64,000 bases of DNA, taken from NCBI GenBank assembly GCA_019747905.1, contig JAIEQG010000041.1, positions 1 to 64,000 of the forward strand. Direction: 5' to 3'. A program made the translations under genes and the position numbers. The notes beneath the pieces were generated by a model, which saw nothing but the letters and a program-made list of their open reading frames with translations, was not told where the DNA came from and searched no databases. Below, piece by piece: positions 55,090 to 64,000 of this stretch. Origin of the DNA: Burkholderiales bacterium (GTDB lineage: Bacteria; Pseudomonadota; Gammaproteobacteria; Burkholderiales; Ga0077523). Every line of letters starts with the position of its first letter. The first letter of the stretch is position 1.

Positions 55090-58000
55090 CGGCATTGGCT
55101 GATCGGTCGGCGTTCCGTGCTCACGCCGCCTTTGCCGGCCGACTGGACGGAGGGCGGGGGCGGTGGCACCCATTCCGGCTGAATCAGAGGGATCACGACG
55201 GCGTTGCCCGGGGTGTCTGCAGCCGATATCTTCACCTCGAAGTCCACTGCAGCGGTCTGGGTCGCTTGTATGGGTGGGTTCTCCGACGATGGGGGTGGCG
55301 GAGGCACAAGGCCGTAGGTGATGAACAGATTCTGACCCAGAACGGCGGGCGCGCCGCCAGCGAAAAAGCCCGACGATCCCGCGGACGTCACCGGGACACC
55401 GTTCACGGTGTATCCGCCGGACGAAAGCGATGGGTAATTGACGTAGACCGTGGTCGCGAGCGTGGACTCGATGCGCGCCGAACCGCCGTTGCTATCGACG
55501 AACTCGATCGGTCCCACGGCACGATACGGGGTCTGTGAGCTGCCGACATCCGGCATCCCCCGAATGTAGGCGTTGGCACCCTGACCGATGGCGGTGAGGC
55601 GCGTCGTCCCGCCTACGTCGATCGAACAGGGTCCACCGGTCGATTCGATGAAGGCGGCAGCGCCGCCCTCGCCGACGCTCGCCTGCAACACGAGATCGCC
55701 GCTCGTCTGCACCGTCACGCCCGAGCGACCGATGAGGCCGTTCGTGTTTCCGAGCGCGGCGATGCGCAGGGCACCATTGGTAACGCGGACGGTCGCGGTG
55801 TTCGCCGCGTGGACGCGATTCAGTACCAGGTCGCCGACCGCATGGGTGATCGACAGCAAGTTCCATCCGGTGCCCATGATCCCGCCGGTAACCGCGTAAC
55901 TGTTGCTGACCGAGAGATTGCCGGCGCCCGCGATCGCCCCGCCCGACTGAACGAAGTTCGCGACGCCGAGGTTGCCCAGGACCGTGGTGGTCCCCGCCGC
56001 CTGGGTGAAGGTGCCGGCGTTCAACACGCCGGTGGCCGCAACCGTGAGGTCGGCGCCGCTCACGGTGACGCTGCCGGGCCCGGCGATCGACCCTGCGAGA
56101 GTCTGCGCACCGGACGCGAACTCCAGCACTGTGCCGCCCGCGACCAGGAAGGTGCCGGCATGCGTGGCATCGCCGTTCATAGCGAGAGTCCCGGCACGCA
56201 GGTCGAGGGTTCCGTCGACCGTGACCGGTGCCGAGGTGTTGAACACGCCACCATTCAACACCAGCGTCGCGCCGCTGCCGATGGTCGAGATGCCTGCGGT
56301 CGTGAGGTTGCCCGATCGCAGTTCCAGCGATCCGGCCGTCAGGTTGAGCGCCCCGGTGTTCAGCGTCTGGCCGTCGAGCACCCGTGCACCACCGCCCGCG
56401 ATGTCGAACTGGGCACCGCCCGCCGTGGCGAACGTACCGGTGCCGCCAAGAGTGCCGCCGTTCCAGGCGAACACGCCGCCGTTCTTGGTCAGCGTGGAAC
56501 CAACGGCTAGCACCAATGCGCCGGCATCGAGGTCGAAGCGGGCGCCGTTGATGGCACTGGCGCCGGTGACGTTGAGGCTGCCGGAGTTCACGACGCTGCC
56601 GGCGATGGTGCTGCCGGCAAGGTTCAGCGTGCCCTGGTTGTCGAGCCGGCCGGCACCGTTCAGCGTCTGGCCGCTCAATGTGACCACGGCCCCGACCGGG
56701 ATGATCGTCCCCGCTCCAGTCCCGACGAGATTCACACTGCCTCCGGCCACCTGCAGCAGACCGTTGGTGAGGCGGCTGCCATCGCTCAGGTTATGGGCGC
56801 CGCCCGCGAACACCACGGCCCCGCCCGTCGCCGCCTCGAACGCGCCGGTGTGCGTACCGCCCGACAGCAACTGCACCGTCGAATTGCTCCCTGCGGCCAC
56901 CAGACCGTCGTTGGTGAAGAACGTGCTGGCCACGGTTGCGCCAACACCGGATGCGCTCGAGAGAGTGCCGGCATTGTCGAAGCGGCCTGCGCCGGAACTG
57001 GTGCCGATGATGTTGCTCTGTGTGAAGGTGAGTGTGCCGGAGTTGGTGACGGCGGCCCCGTCGTTCACGAACAGCGTGCTGCCGCTGCTCATCCCCAGGT
57101 TCACCTGACCTGCGTTACCGAGCACCACGTTGACCAGCGCCTTCGATCCACCGGTCACGTTCAGTACATCGCCGGCCGTGAGTGCGAGCGAAGAACCGCC
57201 GCCGCCCACCATGCTGCCGTCGGACCAGTTTGCCGTACCGTTGAGAGTCAGTGTGTCATTGGCTCCGATCGTGGTACTGCCCCCGAGCTGGTTCCACACA
57301 CCGTTCAACGCCACGGTGCCGAAGCTCAGGGTGGCCGACTGGTTGAGCTGCCCTGCCACCGTCGCGCCGTCGGCAAAGGTGTGGGTGCCGCCGTCGAACT
57401 GCACGCCGGTGCCGGCAATGGTGGTCGTGCCGTTGTAGTTGCTGGTGCCTGAACGCAGCTGCAACGTCCCGCCGTTGGCCTGGAGGGTGCCGCCCGCGTT
57501 GTTGAACGTCGTCGGTTGCACGACCCCGGTCTGGCCCGCGGCCACGGCGATCGTGCCGGTGTTGTTCACCGTACCACCGCCCGAGCTGGTGCCGATGAGG
57601 TTGCTCTGCGTGAAGGTGAGCGTGCCGGAGTTGGTGACGGCGGCCCCGTCGTTCACGAACAGCGTGCTGCCGCTGTTCATTCCAAGGTTCACCTGACCTG
57701 CGTTATCGAGCGCCACGTTCACCAGCACCTTCGAACCACCGGTCACGTTCAGTGCATCGCCGGCCGTCAGCGCGAGCGCGGACCCGCCGCTGCCCACGAT
57801 ACTGCCGTCGGACCAATTGGCCGTCCCATCGAGGTTGACCGTGGCACCGCTCGCGACAGTGGAAGTGCCGCCGGATTGATTCCACGTGCCGGCAATGGTC
57901 GTGGTGTTGAACGTGACGTTGGCGGCCTGGTTGAACTGCCCCTGAATTCGCGCGCCGTCGGCAAAGGTGTGGTTTCCGCCGTCGAACTGCACGCCGGTGC

Positions 58001-61000
58001 CGGTCAGCGTCGTGACTCCGCTGTAGCTGCTCGTGCCGGAGCGCAGCTGCAGTGTCCCGCCGTCGGCCGCGAGCGTCCCACCGACATTCGTGAACGCCGT
58101 GGGCTGGACGACTCCCGTCCGGCCCGCAGCCACCGCCACGGTCCCGGAGTTTGCAAGGGTGCCGCCGCCGGAGCTGGTGCCGATGATGTTGCTCTGGGCG
58201 AAGGTGAGAGTGCCGCTGTTGGCAATGCCGGCCGAGTCGTTCACGAACAGGCTGCTGCCATCGGCCATGCCGAGGTTCACCTGACCCGCATTGTTCAGCG
58301 CCACGTTCACCAACGTCTTCGAACCGCCGGTCACGTTGAGCGTGTCGCCCGACGTCAGCGCCAGTGCCGACCCGGCGCCGCCCACGATATTGCCGTTGGA
58401 CCAGTTCGCCGTCCCGTTCAAGGTGACGGTGTCGCCCGCGGCGATGCTGCTCGTGCCGCCAGACTGGTTCCACGTGCCGGCGATGGTGGTGGCATTGAAG
58501 GTGACGTTGGTCGACTGGTTGAACTGTCCATCGATCACCGCGCCGTCGGCGAACACGTGCGTGCCGCCGTCGAACTGCACGCCGGTGCCGGCAATGGTGG
58601 TCGTGCCGTTGTAGTTGCTGGTGCCTGAACGCAGCTGCAACGTCCCGCCGTTGGCCTGGAGGGTGCCGCCCGCGTTGTTGAACGTCGTCGGTTGCACGAC
58701 CCCGGTCTGGCCCGCGGCCACGGCGATCGTGCCGGTGTTGTTCACCGTACCACCGCCCGAGCTGGTGCCGATGAGGTTGCTCTGCGTGAAGGTAAGCGTG
58801 CCGGAGTTGGTGACGGCGGCCCCGTCGTTCACGAACAGCGTGCTGCCGCTGTTCATCCCCAGGTTCACCTGACCTGCGTTATCGAGCGCCACGTTCACCA
58901 GCACCTTCGATCCGCCGGTCACGTTGAGGCTCGCCGGAGCGGTGATCTGCAGCAGCGACGATGGGCCGTTGCCAAAAAGGCTTCCGTTCGACCACGCGAA
59001 CTGGTTCGCGACGGTCACGATGGCGTTGGCGCCGAGGGCGAGTGCACCGCCATTGAGGACGATCGATCCCGCATCGAGGGCCGCGTTCGCCTGGAGTGTC
59101 CCGCCCGTAATGGTCAGCACCTCGGCGATGGAGGAATTGCCGGTGAGGACGAAGGCGCCGCCGCTCAGCAGGAAGCTTTCCTCGCTGACCAGCCGGTTCA
59201 CGTTGCCGCCGTTCGCGGCGGTGATGGTGATGGAGCCGGGCGCCGCGATGTAGACATTGTCGGCAGCCGTCGGCACGGCGCCCGTGTTCCACTGGGCAGT
59301 ATCGTTCCAGCTGCCGCTGGCGGTGCCGATCCAGCACACGTCGAAGCCGGGCGGGCAGGCGCCCGGCGTTCCGCCGGTGCCACCGGCGACGATGAGGCCG
59401 TTGGCGCCATAGGTGGGCGTGAGCAGCGGGAAGCCGCTGCCGAGTACGGATTCGAAGGCACCGGTACGCGACCCGTAGGTCAGGACGTCGGTGTAAGTGA
59501 CATTGGCCGAAGGCTGATACCCGTTGATGGCGACCAGTTCGAGGATGCCGCCGAGCACCGCACTACCCGACACCGCGAACGCGTCGGTAGCGCCCGGCGC
59601 GGTACCCTCGGTTTCGATCTCGAGCCTGCCCGCGCCGGTCTGCGCGAAGTTGCCCGCCAGGTCGAAGAACCCGATGGCGCCCGCACCGCCGGGCCGGATC
59701 GTGCCGGAATTGATCAGGGTTCGACCCGCAAGGTCCAGAGTGGCATCGCCGTTGATCACACCGCCTGCATTGTTCGCGATGTCGGCCCCGACCAGGTACG
59801 TACCAGAACCATTGACGTTGATTGCACCCGTGTTGGTCAGGCTCAGCGTGCCGTTGTTGTTGTAGATGTTGCTGATGCGCGCCGCGTTCGCCGTCCCCAG
59901 CGCCGCCAGGTTCAGCGTCCCCGCGTTCGTGATCGTCGCCGTCCCCTCCAGCTCGATCTCGTTGCTGAAGTTCGCCGTGCCCCCCGCCGCGATGTCCAGC
60001 GTCCGGTTACCCAGGTTCGTCCCCGGCCCCGCTCCGCTCATCGTCAGCACCGCACCGCTGGCCACCCGCGCGGTCCCGCCTCCGGTCCACTGGCCTCCCG
60101 TGAAGGTCGCCGTCCCCGTCAGCGTCACCAGCCCGGTTCCGCTCAGCGTGGCCGCGCCCGTCTGCGTCAGCAGCGGCGTGGTCAGCGTGCCGTTGAAGGT
60201 GGTCGTCCCGCCACTCAGCAGTACCTGCGCGACGTTCAGGTTCGGTGCGTAGGTCGCCGCCCCGCCCGTGGTCTGCACGATCCCCGGGTGGTTGAAGTTC
60301 GCCGTGGCGGCGTTGACGTTCAGCGTCCCGCCGCTGGTGATCAGCGCGCTGCTCGCCGTACTGTTCACCTGCGCGCCCGCGCTCAGCGTCTGGGTGCCCC
60401 CGGCGTGTTGATAGTTCGTGCCCGCCGCCAGGTTCAGCACCCCGTTGCTCGTCGCGCTGCCCAGGCCGTTGCTGATCAGTGTGCCGCCGTTGACGTTCAG
60501 GGTCCCGTTGTTGTTCAGGTCCCCGCCGATCAGGTAGGCGCCCGTGCCCGTCTGGTTGATGACGCCCGTGTTGGTGAGCGTCAGCGTGCCGTTGTTGTTG
60601 TAGATGTTGCTGATGCGCGCCGCGTTCGCCGTCCCCAGCGCCGCCAGGTTCAGCGTCCCCGCGTTCGTGATCGTCGCCGTCCCCTCCAGCTCGATCTCGT
60701 TGCTGAAGTTCGCCGTGCCCCCCGCCGCGATGTCCAGCGTCCGGTTACCCAGGTTCGTCCCCGGCCCCGCTCCGCTCATCGTCAGCACCGCACCGCTGGC
60801 CACACGCGTGCTCCCGCCTCCGGTCCACTGCCCGCCCGTGAAACTCGACGCGCCCGTCAGCGTCAGCGTCCCCGTGCCACCCAGTACGCTGCCCGCTCCG
60901 GTTTGCGTCAGGGCGGTCATGACCGAGTCCGCACCGAGGGTCAGGGAACCGCCGCTCAACGAAATGCTCTCTGCCGAGAACAAGCGCTTGGCCGCCTGGG

Positions 61001-64000
61001 CACCGGTGGTGATGGAGATGCCGAGATTGCCCGGCTGATCGATGATGACCAGATCGTTCGCCGTCGGCAGGCGCGTGGCGCCGGTGGCGACCTCCAGCCA
61101 GTTTGCAGCGATGTTCCACGCACCGGAGTTGTTCAGCGACCAGACGACGATCGGATCGTTGCTGATCGCCTGCAGATAAGCGTTGCGCGCGTTGTTCTGC
61201 TGGTTCCACGCGACAACGCCGCTCACGGGGGCGAAGACACCGGAAAGTCCACCTTGTGCGGTGACGACGCGAAGCACGTCGCCGGCCGTTTCGGTGTAAG
61301 TACCGAACCGGATGACGTTGACACTGCCGCCCAGGGTCGCGGTGCCGCTCACGTCGATCGCGTCGTACTCGGTACCTCGGTTGAGGCCGGCCACCTCGAT
61401 ATCCAGGACGCTGTTGGCCCCGAGAACGAGATTGCCGGAAATCGTGGTGAGCCCCGGCGAGCTGCCCGGCCCCAACCGGCCGTTGTTGGTGAGGGTGACG
61501 CCCGTACCCAGGCTGATGGTCCCGCCCACCTGCAATCCGCTGCCGACCGCACCGCTGTTGTTGGTGAGCCCGTGCCCGGACGTCGACAGTGTGGCGCCTT
61601 GCACCACCTCGATGAGGCCCTGGTTGTCGATCGTCCCGCCGGCGTTCAGGAACAAGGTGACCTGGCGGCCGGCCTGGTCCACCTCGATGGTGCCCTGATT
61701 GATGATGTCCGTGGTGTTGCCTGTGCCGATGGAACCGCTGCCGTTGCCGGCGCGCACGAGCAGCCCGGGACCAAGCGTCAGTGCTCCGGTGTTGAACGCG
61801 TTGATCGAGCCGCTGCCGAGTACGATTTCCGCCGTCCCGCTGCCGGCTCGGGTGATCGAGCGAGCCACACTCGTACCAGTCAGGGACAACGTGCCACCGG
61901 ATTCGAGGTTGAGCGTGCGCCCACCCTGGATCGACAGTCCGGTGGGCGTGGACAAGGTACGGTTCGCTACCGTGAGATTCTGGTCGAGCGTCACACTCTC
62001 CAGCGTTCCGCTGGACGGGCCGAGCGACATCGCGGCACCGCCATCGCGCAGCGTGCCGTTGCGGATCGTGCCGCCCGAGAGCTGCACACCGCCCATGGCT
62101 GCCGACATGGTGAACACGCCGCCACCCAGATCGAACACAGCCCCGCTGCGCAGTCTCAGGACGCCGTCGACCGCGTCGAAGGCGCCGAGGGACGCGGGCG
62201 TGAGGTTGCCGTAAACCGACAATATGCTGCCGTTAGAGGCGGCGATCACGCCGGCGTTGGTCATGCCCGTTGCGTTGAGATCGATGGTCTGGCCGGCGAC
62301 GTCCGCTTCGATGCGGCCGTTGTTCGTGAAGACGCGGCCGTTGCTGTTGACGTTGCCGCTGCCGCCGGTGGAATGGACCAGAACGCCCGCGCCGATCTCG
62401 AGCGTGCCGTTGTTGTGATACAGGTTGCTGGTACCGCCGGCGAATGCGACTTCCGCAGTGCCGGCCCCGCCACGCAGCAGGCTGTTGGTGGCGCTGCCGG
62501 TGAACACCAGGGTGGCGGCATTGATGCCCGATCCGAGCGAGAGGCGATGGCCGGCATTGATCGTGAGTGTTCCCGGCACCGAGATCGTCGAATTGCCCGC
62601 CGCCACGAAATCGGTGTCGAGGGTGACGTTGTCCAGCGTGACCGAACCGGCGTTCGGCATCGTCAGCGACGCACCTCCCACGCTCGTGATCGTGCCGCCG
62701 CGGATGGTGCCGCCGGAGAACAGGTTCAGGTTGCCGATGGTGGTCGGATCGAGGACGAGGGTCTGACCGACGTTGTCCACCACGCTGCCAACGGCGACGA
62801 TGCCGCCGGTGCTCGACAGCGATGACAGGAACGTCCCGGAGAACGTACCGGACTCGAGTTCGACGGTGCCGCCGGTTGCCGCGCGGATGATGCCGGCGTT
62901 GGTGAACTCGGTCGGCGACGCGGAATAGTTGGTGAACTGGATCGAACCGCCCGATGCGGCCTCCACCAACCCGCCGGCGAGATTGTCGAACCCATAGCCG
63001 GTAACGCGAATGTTCTGGCCCGCGGCGCCCGCCCGGATCGTGCCCTCGTTGACCAGCGTCGACGAATAGATGTACCCGTCGCCGGTACCGCCGATGGTCA
63101 TTCCCTGGCCGATGACGAGCTGCTGTGTCGAGTTGCTGAGGTTCGAGTAGACGTAGCTTTCGCCGGTGGTGTTGGCGAACCGCACCTGCGCCGAGCCGCC
63201 GGCCACCGTCTGCAACCGCTGCGTCGCGTTCTCGATGAAGTACAGGTAGGCCGGCCCCCCGCCGGCCCCGAGAGTCAGCGTCCGTCCAGCGGCCAGCGTG
63301 AGGTCGCCGCTCGACACGTAGAGCGTTTGACCGGAGGCCACGTTGAGGTCGTAGTCCAGCGTGACATCGCTGAATCGCGGGATCGTGCTCCCCTCGAATA
63401 CGAGTGCCGCCGGGTTCGCCGGGTCGTCGCGTACGATGCCGCCCAGGATCGTGCCATTGGATACGGTGAAGGAACCGATCACGTCGACACCGGGTTCGAA
63501 GGTGTCGCCCGTGTTGTCGAGGACTCCGCCGGATACCAGCCGGACGATTCCGCCCGAGGCGTTCAGGGTGCCGAGGTTCGCGGTGGTCACGGTGGTCGAC
63601 AGATCCACGCGACCACCGTTTGTCGCGAGGATGTCGCCCGACGAGTTGTCGAGCGTTGCGCCGTTCAACACCAGCACACCCGTGTTGGCGTTCATCGTTC
63701 CGGTGTTGACGACGCTGCCGTAGCTGGTCCCCACGTTGACGCTGCGCCCCGCCACCCCCGCAACGATCGTCCCCGCGTTCGCGATCCCCGTGTTCGCGCT
63801 GCTGGTGTAGATCGTGCCGTGCTGCAGGCTCGTGGCACCGCCCACCGTCACCCCGGCACCGATCGACAGCGCCGTCCCCGCCGTGCTGTTGTTGTAGTAC
63901 AGGTAGTTCGTCGCCGTGCTGCTCGCATCCCCGAACACCACCGAGCCCGTCCCCAGCAGGCTCGCGTTCGCGCTGTCGAAGTACAACCAGCCGCCATTGG
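55086..64000 (-). CDS. Giant beta-strand-repeat surface protein or adhesin (N-terminus beyond right edge)
   Basis: The frame is open for about 2,970 residues to the right edge; the 5' end is outside. It is Gly/Asn/Thr/Ser-rich with endless short beta-strand steps (for example GTLNLAG, NAGTL, VNNTGT), as in filamentous-haemagglutinin and autotransporter beta-helices. A module of the form SGxWNxxAxWxxGxxPTAxDxVxI occurs twice (near 61.1 kb and 59.3 kb). Two strong internal DNA repeats are listed separately. The C-terminus is VPPPPP-rich and ends QCR, with no autotransporter barrel or YadA anchor visible, so secretion may need a partner or an N-terminal TPS domain outside the window. FecR gene follows by overlap. 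Confidence 0.85.
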   Translation of the reverse strand, partial: NGGWLYFDSANASLLGTGSVVFGDASSTATNYLYYNNSTAGTALSIGAGVTVGGATSLQHGTIYTSSANTGIANAGTIVAGVAGRSVNVGTSYGSVVNTGTMNANTGVLVLNGATLDNSSGDILATNGGRVDLSTTVTTANLGTLNASGGIVRLVSGGVLDNTGDTFEPGVDVIGSFTVSNGTILGGIVRDDPANPAALVFEGSTIPRFSDVTLDYDLNVASGQTLYVSSGDLTLAAGRTLTLGAGGGPAYLYFIENATQRLQTVAGGSAQVRFANTTGESYVYSNLSNSTQQLVIGQGMTIGGTGDGYIYSSTLVNEGTIRAGAAGQNIRVTGYGFDNLAGGLVEAASGGSIQFTNYSASPTEFTNAGIIRAATGGTVELESGTFSGTFLSSLSSTGGIVAVGSVVDNVGQTLVLDPTTIGNLNLFSGGTIRGGTITSVGGASLTMPNAGSVTLDNVTLDTDFVAAGNSTISVPGTLTINAGHRLSLGSGINAATLVFTGSATNSLLRGGAGTAEVAFAGGTSNLYHNNGTLEIGAGVLVHSTGGSGNVNSNGRVFTNNGRIEADVAGQTIDLNATGMTNAGVIAASNGSILSVYGNLTPASLGAFDAVDGVLRLRSGAVFDLGGGVFTMSAAMGGVQLSGGTIRNGTLRDGGAAMSLGPSSGTLESVTLDQNLTVANRTLSTPTGLSIQGGRTLNLESGGTLSLTGTSVARSITRAGSGTAEIVLGSGSINAFNTGALTLGPGLLVRAGNGSGSIGTGNTTDIINQGTIEVDQAGRQVTLFLNAGGTIDNQGLIEVVQGATLSTSGHGLTNNSGAVGSGLQVGGTISLGTGVTLTNNGRLGPGSSPGLTTISGNLVLGANSVLDIEVAGLNRGTEYDAIDVSGTATLGGSVNVIRFGTYTETAGDVLRVVTAQGGLSGVFAPVSGVVAWNQQNNARNAYLQAISNDPIVVWSLNNSGAWNIAANWLEVATGATRLPTANDLVIIDQPGNLGISITTGAQAAKRLFSAESISLSGGSLTLGADSVMTALTQTGAGSVLGGTGTLTLTGASSFTGGQWTGGGSTRVASGAVLTMSGAGPGTNLGNRTLDIAAGGTANFSNEIELEGTATITNAGTLNLAALGTANAARISNIYNNNGTLTLTNTGVINQTGTGAYLIGGDLNNNGTLNVNGGTLISNGLGSATSNGVLNLAAGTNYQHAGGTQTLSAGAQVNSTASSALITSGGTLNVNAATANFNHPGIVQTTGGAATYAPNLNVAQVLLSGGTTTFNGTLTTPLLTQTGAATLSGTGLVTLTGTATFTGGQWTGGGTARVASGAVLTMSGAGPGTNLGNRTLDIAAGGTANFSNEIELEGTATITNAGTLNLAALGTANAARISNIYNNNGTLSLTNTGAINVNGSGTYLVGADIANNAGGVINGDATLDLAGRTLINSGTIRPGGAGAIGFFDLAGNFAQTGAGRLEIETEGTAPGATDAFAVSGSAVLGGILELVAINGYQPSANVTYTDVLTYGSRTGAFESVLGSGFPLLTPTYGANGLIVAGGTGGTPGACPPGFDVCWIGTASGSWNDTAQWNTGAVPTAADNVYIAAPGSITITAANGGNVNRLVSEESFLLSGGAFVLTGNSSIAEVLTITGGTLQANAALDAGSIVLNGGALALGANAIVTVANQFAWSNGSLFGNGPSSLLQITAPASLNVTGGSKVLVNVALDNAGQVNLGMNSGSTLFVNDGAAVTNSGTLTFTQSNLIGTSSGGGTVNNTGTIAVAAGQTGVVQPTTFNNAGGTLQANGGTLQLRSGTSNYNGTTTIAGTGVQFDGGTHVFADGAVIDGQFNQSTNVTFNATTIAGTWNQSGGTSSIAAGDTVTLNGTANWSNGNIVGGAGSALALTSGDTLNVTGGSKTLVNVALNNAGQVNLGMADGSSLFVNDSAGIANSGTLTFAQSNIIGTSSGGGTLANSGTVAVAAGRTGVVQPTAFTNVGGTLAADGGTLQLRSGTSSYSGVTTLTGTGVQFDGGNHTFADGARIQGQFNQAANVTFNTTTIAGTWNQSGGTSTVASGATVNLDGTANWSDGSIVGSGGSALALTAGDALNVTGGSKVLVNVALDNAGQVNLGMNSGSTLFVNDGAAVTNSGTLTFTQSNLIGTSSGGGTVNNTGTIAVAAGQTGVVQPTTFNNAGGTLQANGGTLQLRSGTSNYNGTTTIAGTGVQFDGGTHTFADGATVAGQLNQSATLSFGTVALNGVWNQLGGSTTIGANDTLTLNGTANWSDGSMVGGGGSSLALTAGDVLNVTGGSKALVNVVLGNAGQVNLGMSSGSTLFVNDGAAVTNSGTLTFTQSNIIGTSSGAGRFDNAGTLSSASGVGATVASTFFTNDGLVAAGSNSTVQLLSGGTHTGAFEAATGGAVVFAGGAHNLSDGSRLTNGLLQVAGGSVNLVGTGAGTIIPVGAVVTLSGQTLNGAGRLDNQGTLNLAGSTIAGSVVNSGSLNVTGASAINGARFDLDAGALVLAVGSTLTKNGGVFAWNGGTLGGTGTFATAGGAQFDIAGGGARVLDGQTLNTGALNLTAGSLELRSGNLTTAGISTIGSGATLVLNGGVFNTSAPVTVDGTLDLRAGTLAMNGDATHAGTFLVAGGTVLEFASGAQTLAGSIAGPGSVTVSGADLTVAATGVLNAGTFTQAAGTTTVLGNLGVANFVQSGGAIAGAGNLSVSNSYAVTGGIMGTGWNLLSITHAVGDLVLNRVHAANTATVRVTNGALRIAALGNTNGLIGRSGVTVQTSGDLVLQASVGEGGAAAFIESTGGPCSIDVGGTTRLTAIGQGANAYIRGMPDVGSSQTPYRAVGPIEFVDSNGGSARIESTLATTVYVNYPSLSSGGYTVNGVPVTSAGSSGFFAGGAPAVLGQNLFITYGLVPPPPPSSENPPIQATQTAAVDFEVKISAADTPGNAVVIPLIQPEWVPPPPPSVQSAGKGGVSTERRPISQCR
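56985..58925 (-). repeat. 588-bp (196-residue) internal tandem repeats of the surface protein
   Basis: Units starting NVTGGSK begin at 58925, 58337, 57749 and 57161, exactly 588 bp apart. The first three are full length and the fourth diverges after about 60 residues. Units 1 and 3 are nearly identical in DNA over about 369 bp (57385-57753 against 58561-58929), so they were homogenised or duplicated recently. Confidence 0.93.
59843..60065 (-). repeat. Near-identical 223-bp repeat, copy 1 (partner 60581-60803)
   Basis: The 223 bases are identical, as far as I can read, to 60581-60803, 738 bp away (246 codons), encoding the same ISNIYNNNGTL ... GAVLTMSGAGPG-type block in frame. Confidence 0.88.
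60581..60803 (-). repeat. Near-identical 223-bp repeat, copy 2 (partner 59843-60065)
   Basis: This is the second in-frame copy; flanking sequence diverges on both sides but keeps the same protein pattern, which suggests gene conversion or a recent duplication of a 246-residue unit. Confidence 0.88.

Noticed and set aside
58692-62825. A 1,377-codon open frame on the plus strand opposite the surface protein
   Set aside because: The translation is Arg/His/Gly-rich with no motif and simply mirrors the repeats of the real gene.

Overview
The window is a GC-rich, gene-dense stretch of a Gram-negative chromosome. The genes point to a betaproteobacterium: mreBCD-mrdA-rodA-rlpA lies divergent from gatCAB, metX and metW are adjacent, a BPSS1780-family membrane gene sits between uvrD and an APH-type thrB, and zapA is followed by 6S RNA and an EVE-domain gene. 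The outer-membrane genes (lptE, msbA, a TonB-dependent receptor) agree. I cannot resolve the family or genus. There is no prophage, IS transposase or CRISPR array. The accessory interest lies in an intein, three structured RNAs (cobalamin riboswitch, c-di-GMP riboswitch, 6S RNA), dispersed hairpin repeats and a giant repeat protein.

Layout. 0-9 kb: a partial secreted protein, a large STAND-ATPase/BTAD regulator with SARP-like direct repeats downstream of it, an aldo/keto reductase, tRNA-Arg(CCG), a c5-type cytochrome, apaH, the ornithine-lipid pair olsB-olsA and a PfkB-family kinase. 9-16 kb: the cell-shape operon mreB-mreC-mreD-mrdA-rodA-rlpA, read leftward with overlapping or closely spaced genes. 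16-19 kb: gatCAB, each start overlapping the previous stop. 19-28 kb: pyrE and a DUF4124 gene, xth, then leuS-lptE-metX-metW-ampG read leftward, and a FecR-SPOR protein. 29-39 kb: a UvrD-family helicase gene interrupted by a 359-residue intein, then a BPSS1780-family gene, thrB, a LOG-family gene and polA. The segment from the BPSS1780 gene to polA is flanked by inverted copies of a G/C-rich repeat.

38.6-53 kb: a quinate/shikimate-dehydrogenase-like gene coupled to an MFS transporter, msbA, a btuB-like receptor behind a cobalamin riboswitch, a small coiled-coil gene with zapA, 6S RNA and the EVE gene, a TauE/SafE permease, then a leftward group dadA - PQQ alcohol dehydrogenase - cytochrome c. 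The dehydrogenase carries the Asp-Tyr-Asp signature of lanthanide-dependent enzymes. Next come an M48 peptidase and two YbjQ-family genes.

52.8-64 kb: a c-di-GMP-I riboswitch leads a small secreted HELGH metalloprotease gene. This gene converges on an operon made of a giant beta-strand-repeat surface protein (about 2,970 residues visible, 5' end outside the window) and a two-FecR-domain periplasmic protein. The arrangement suggests a c-di-GMP-controlled protease acting near a large adhesin, and it is the most interesting unit here.
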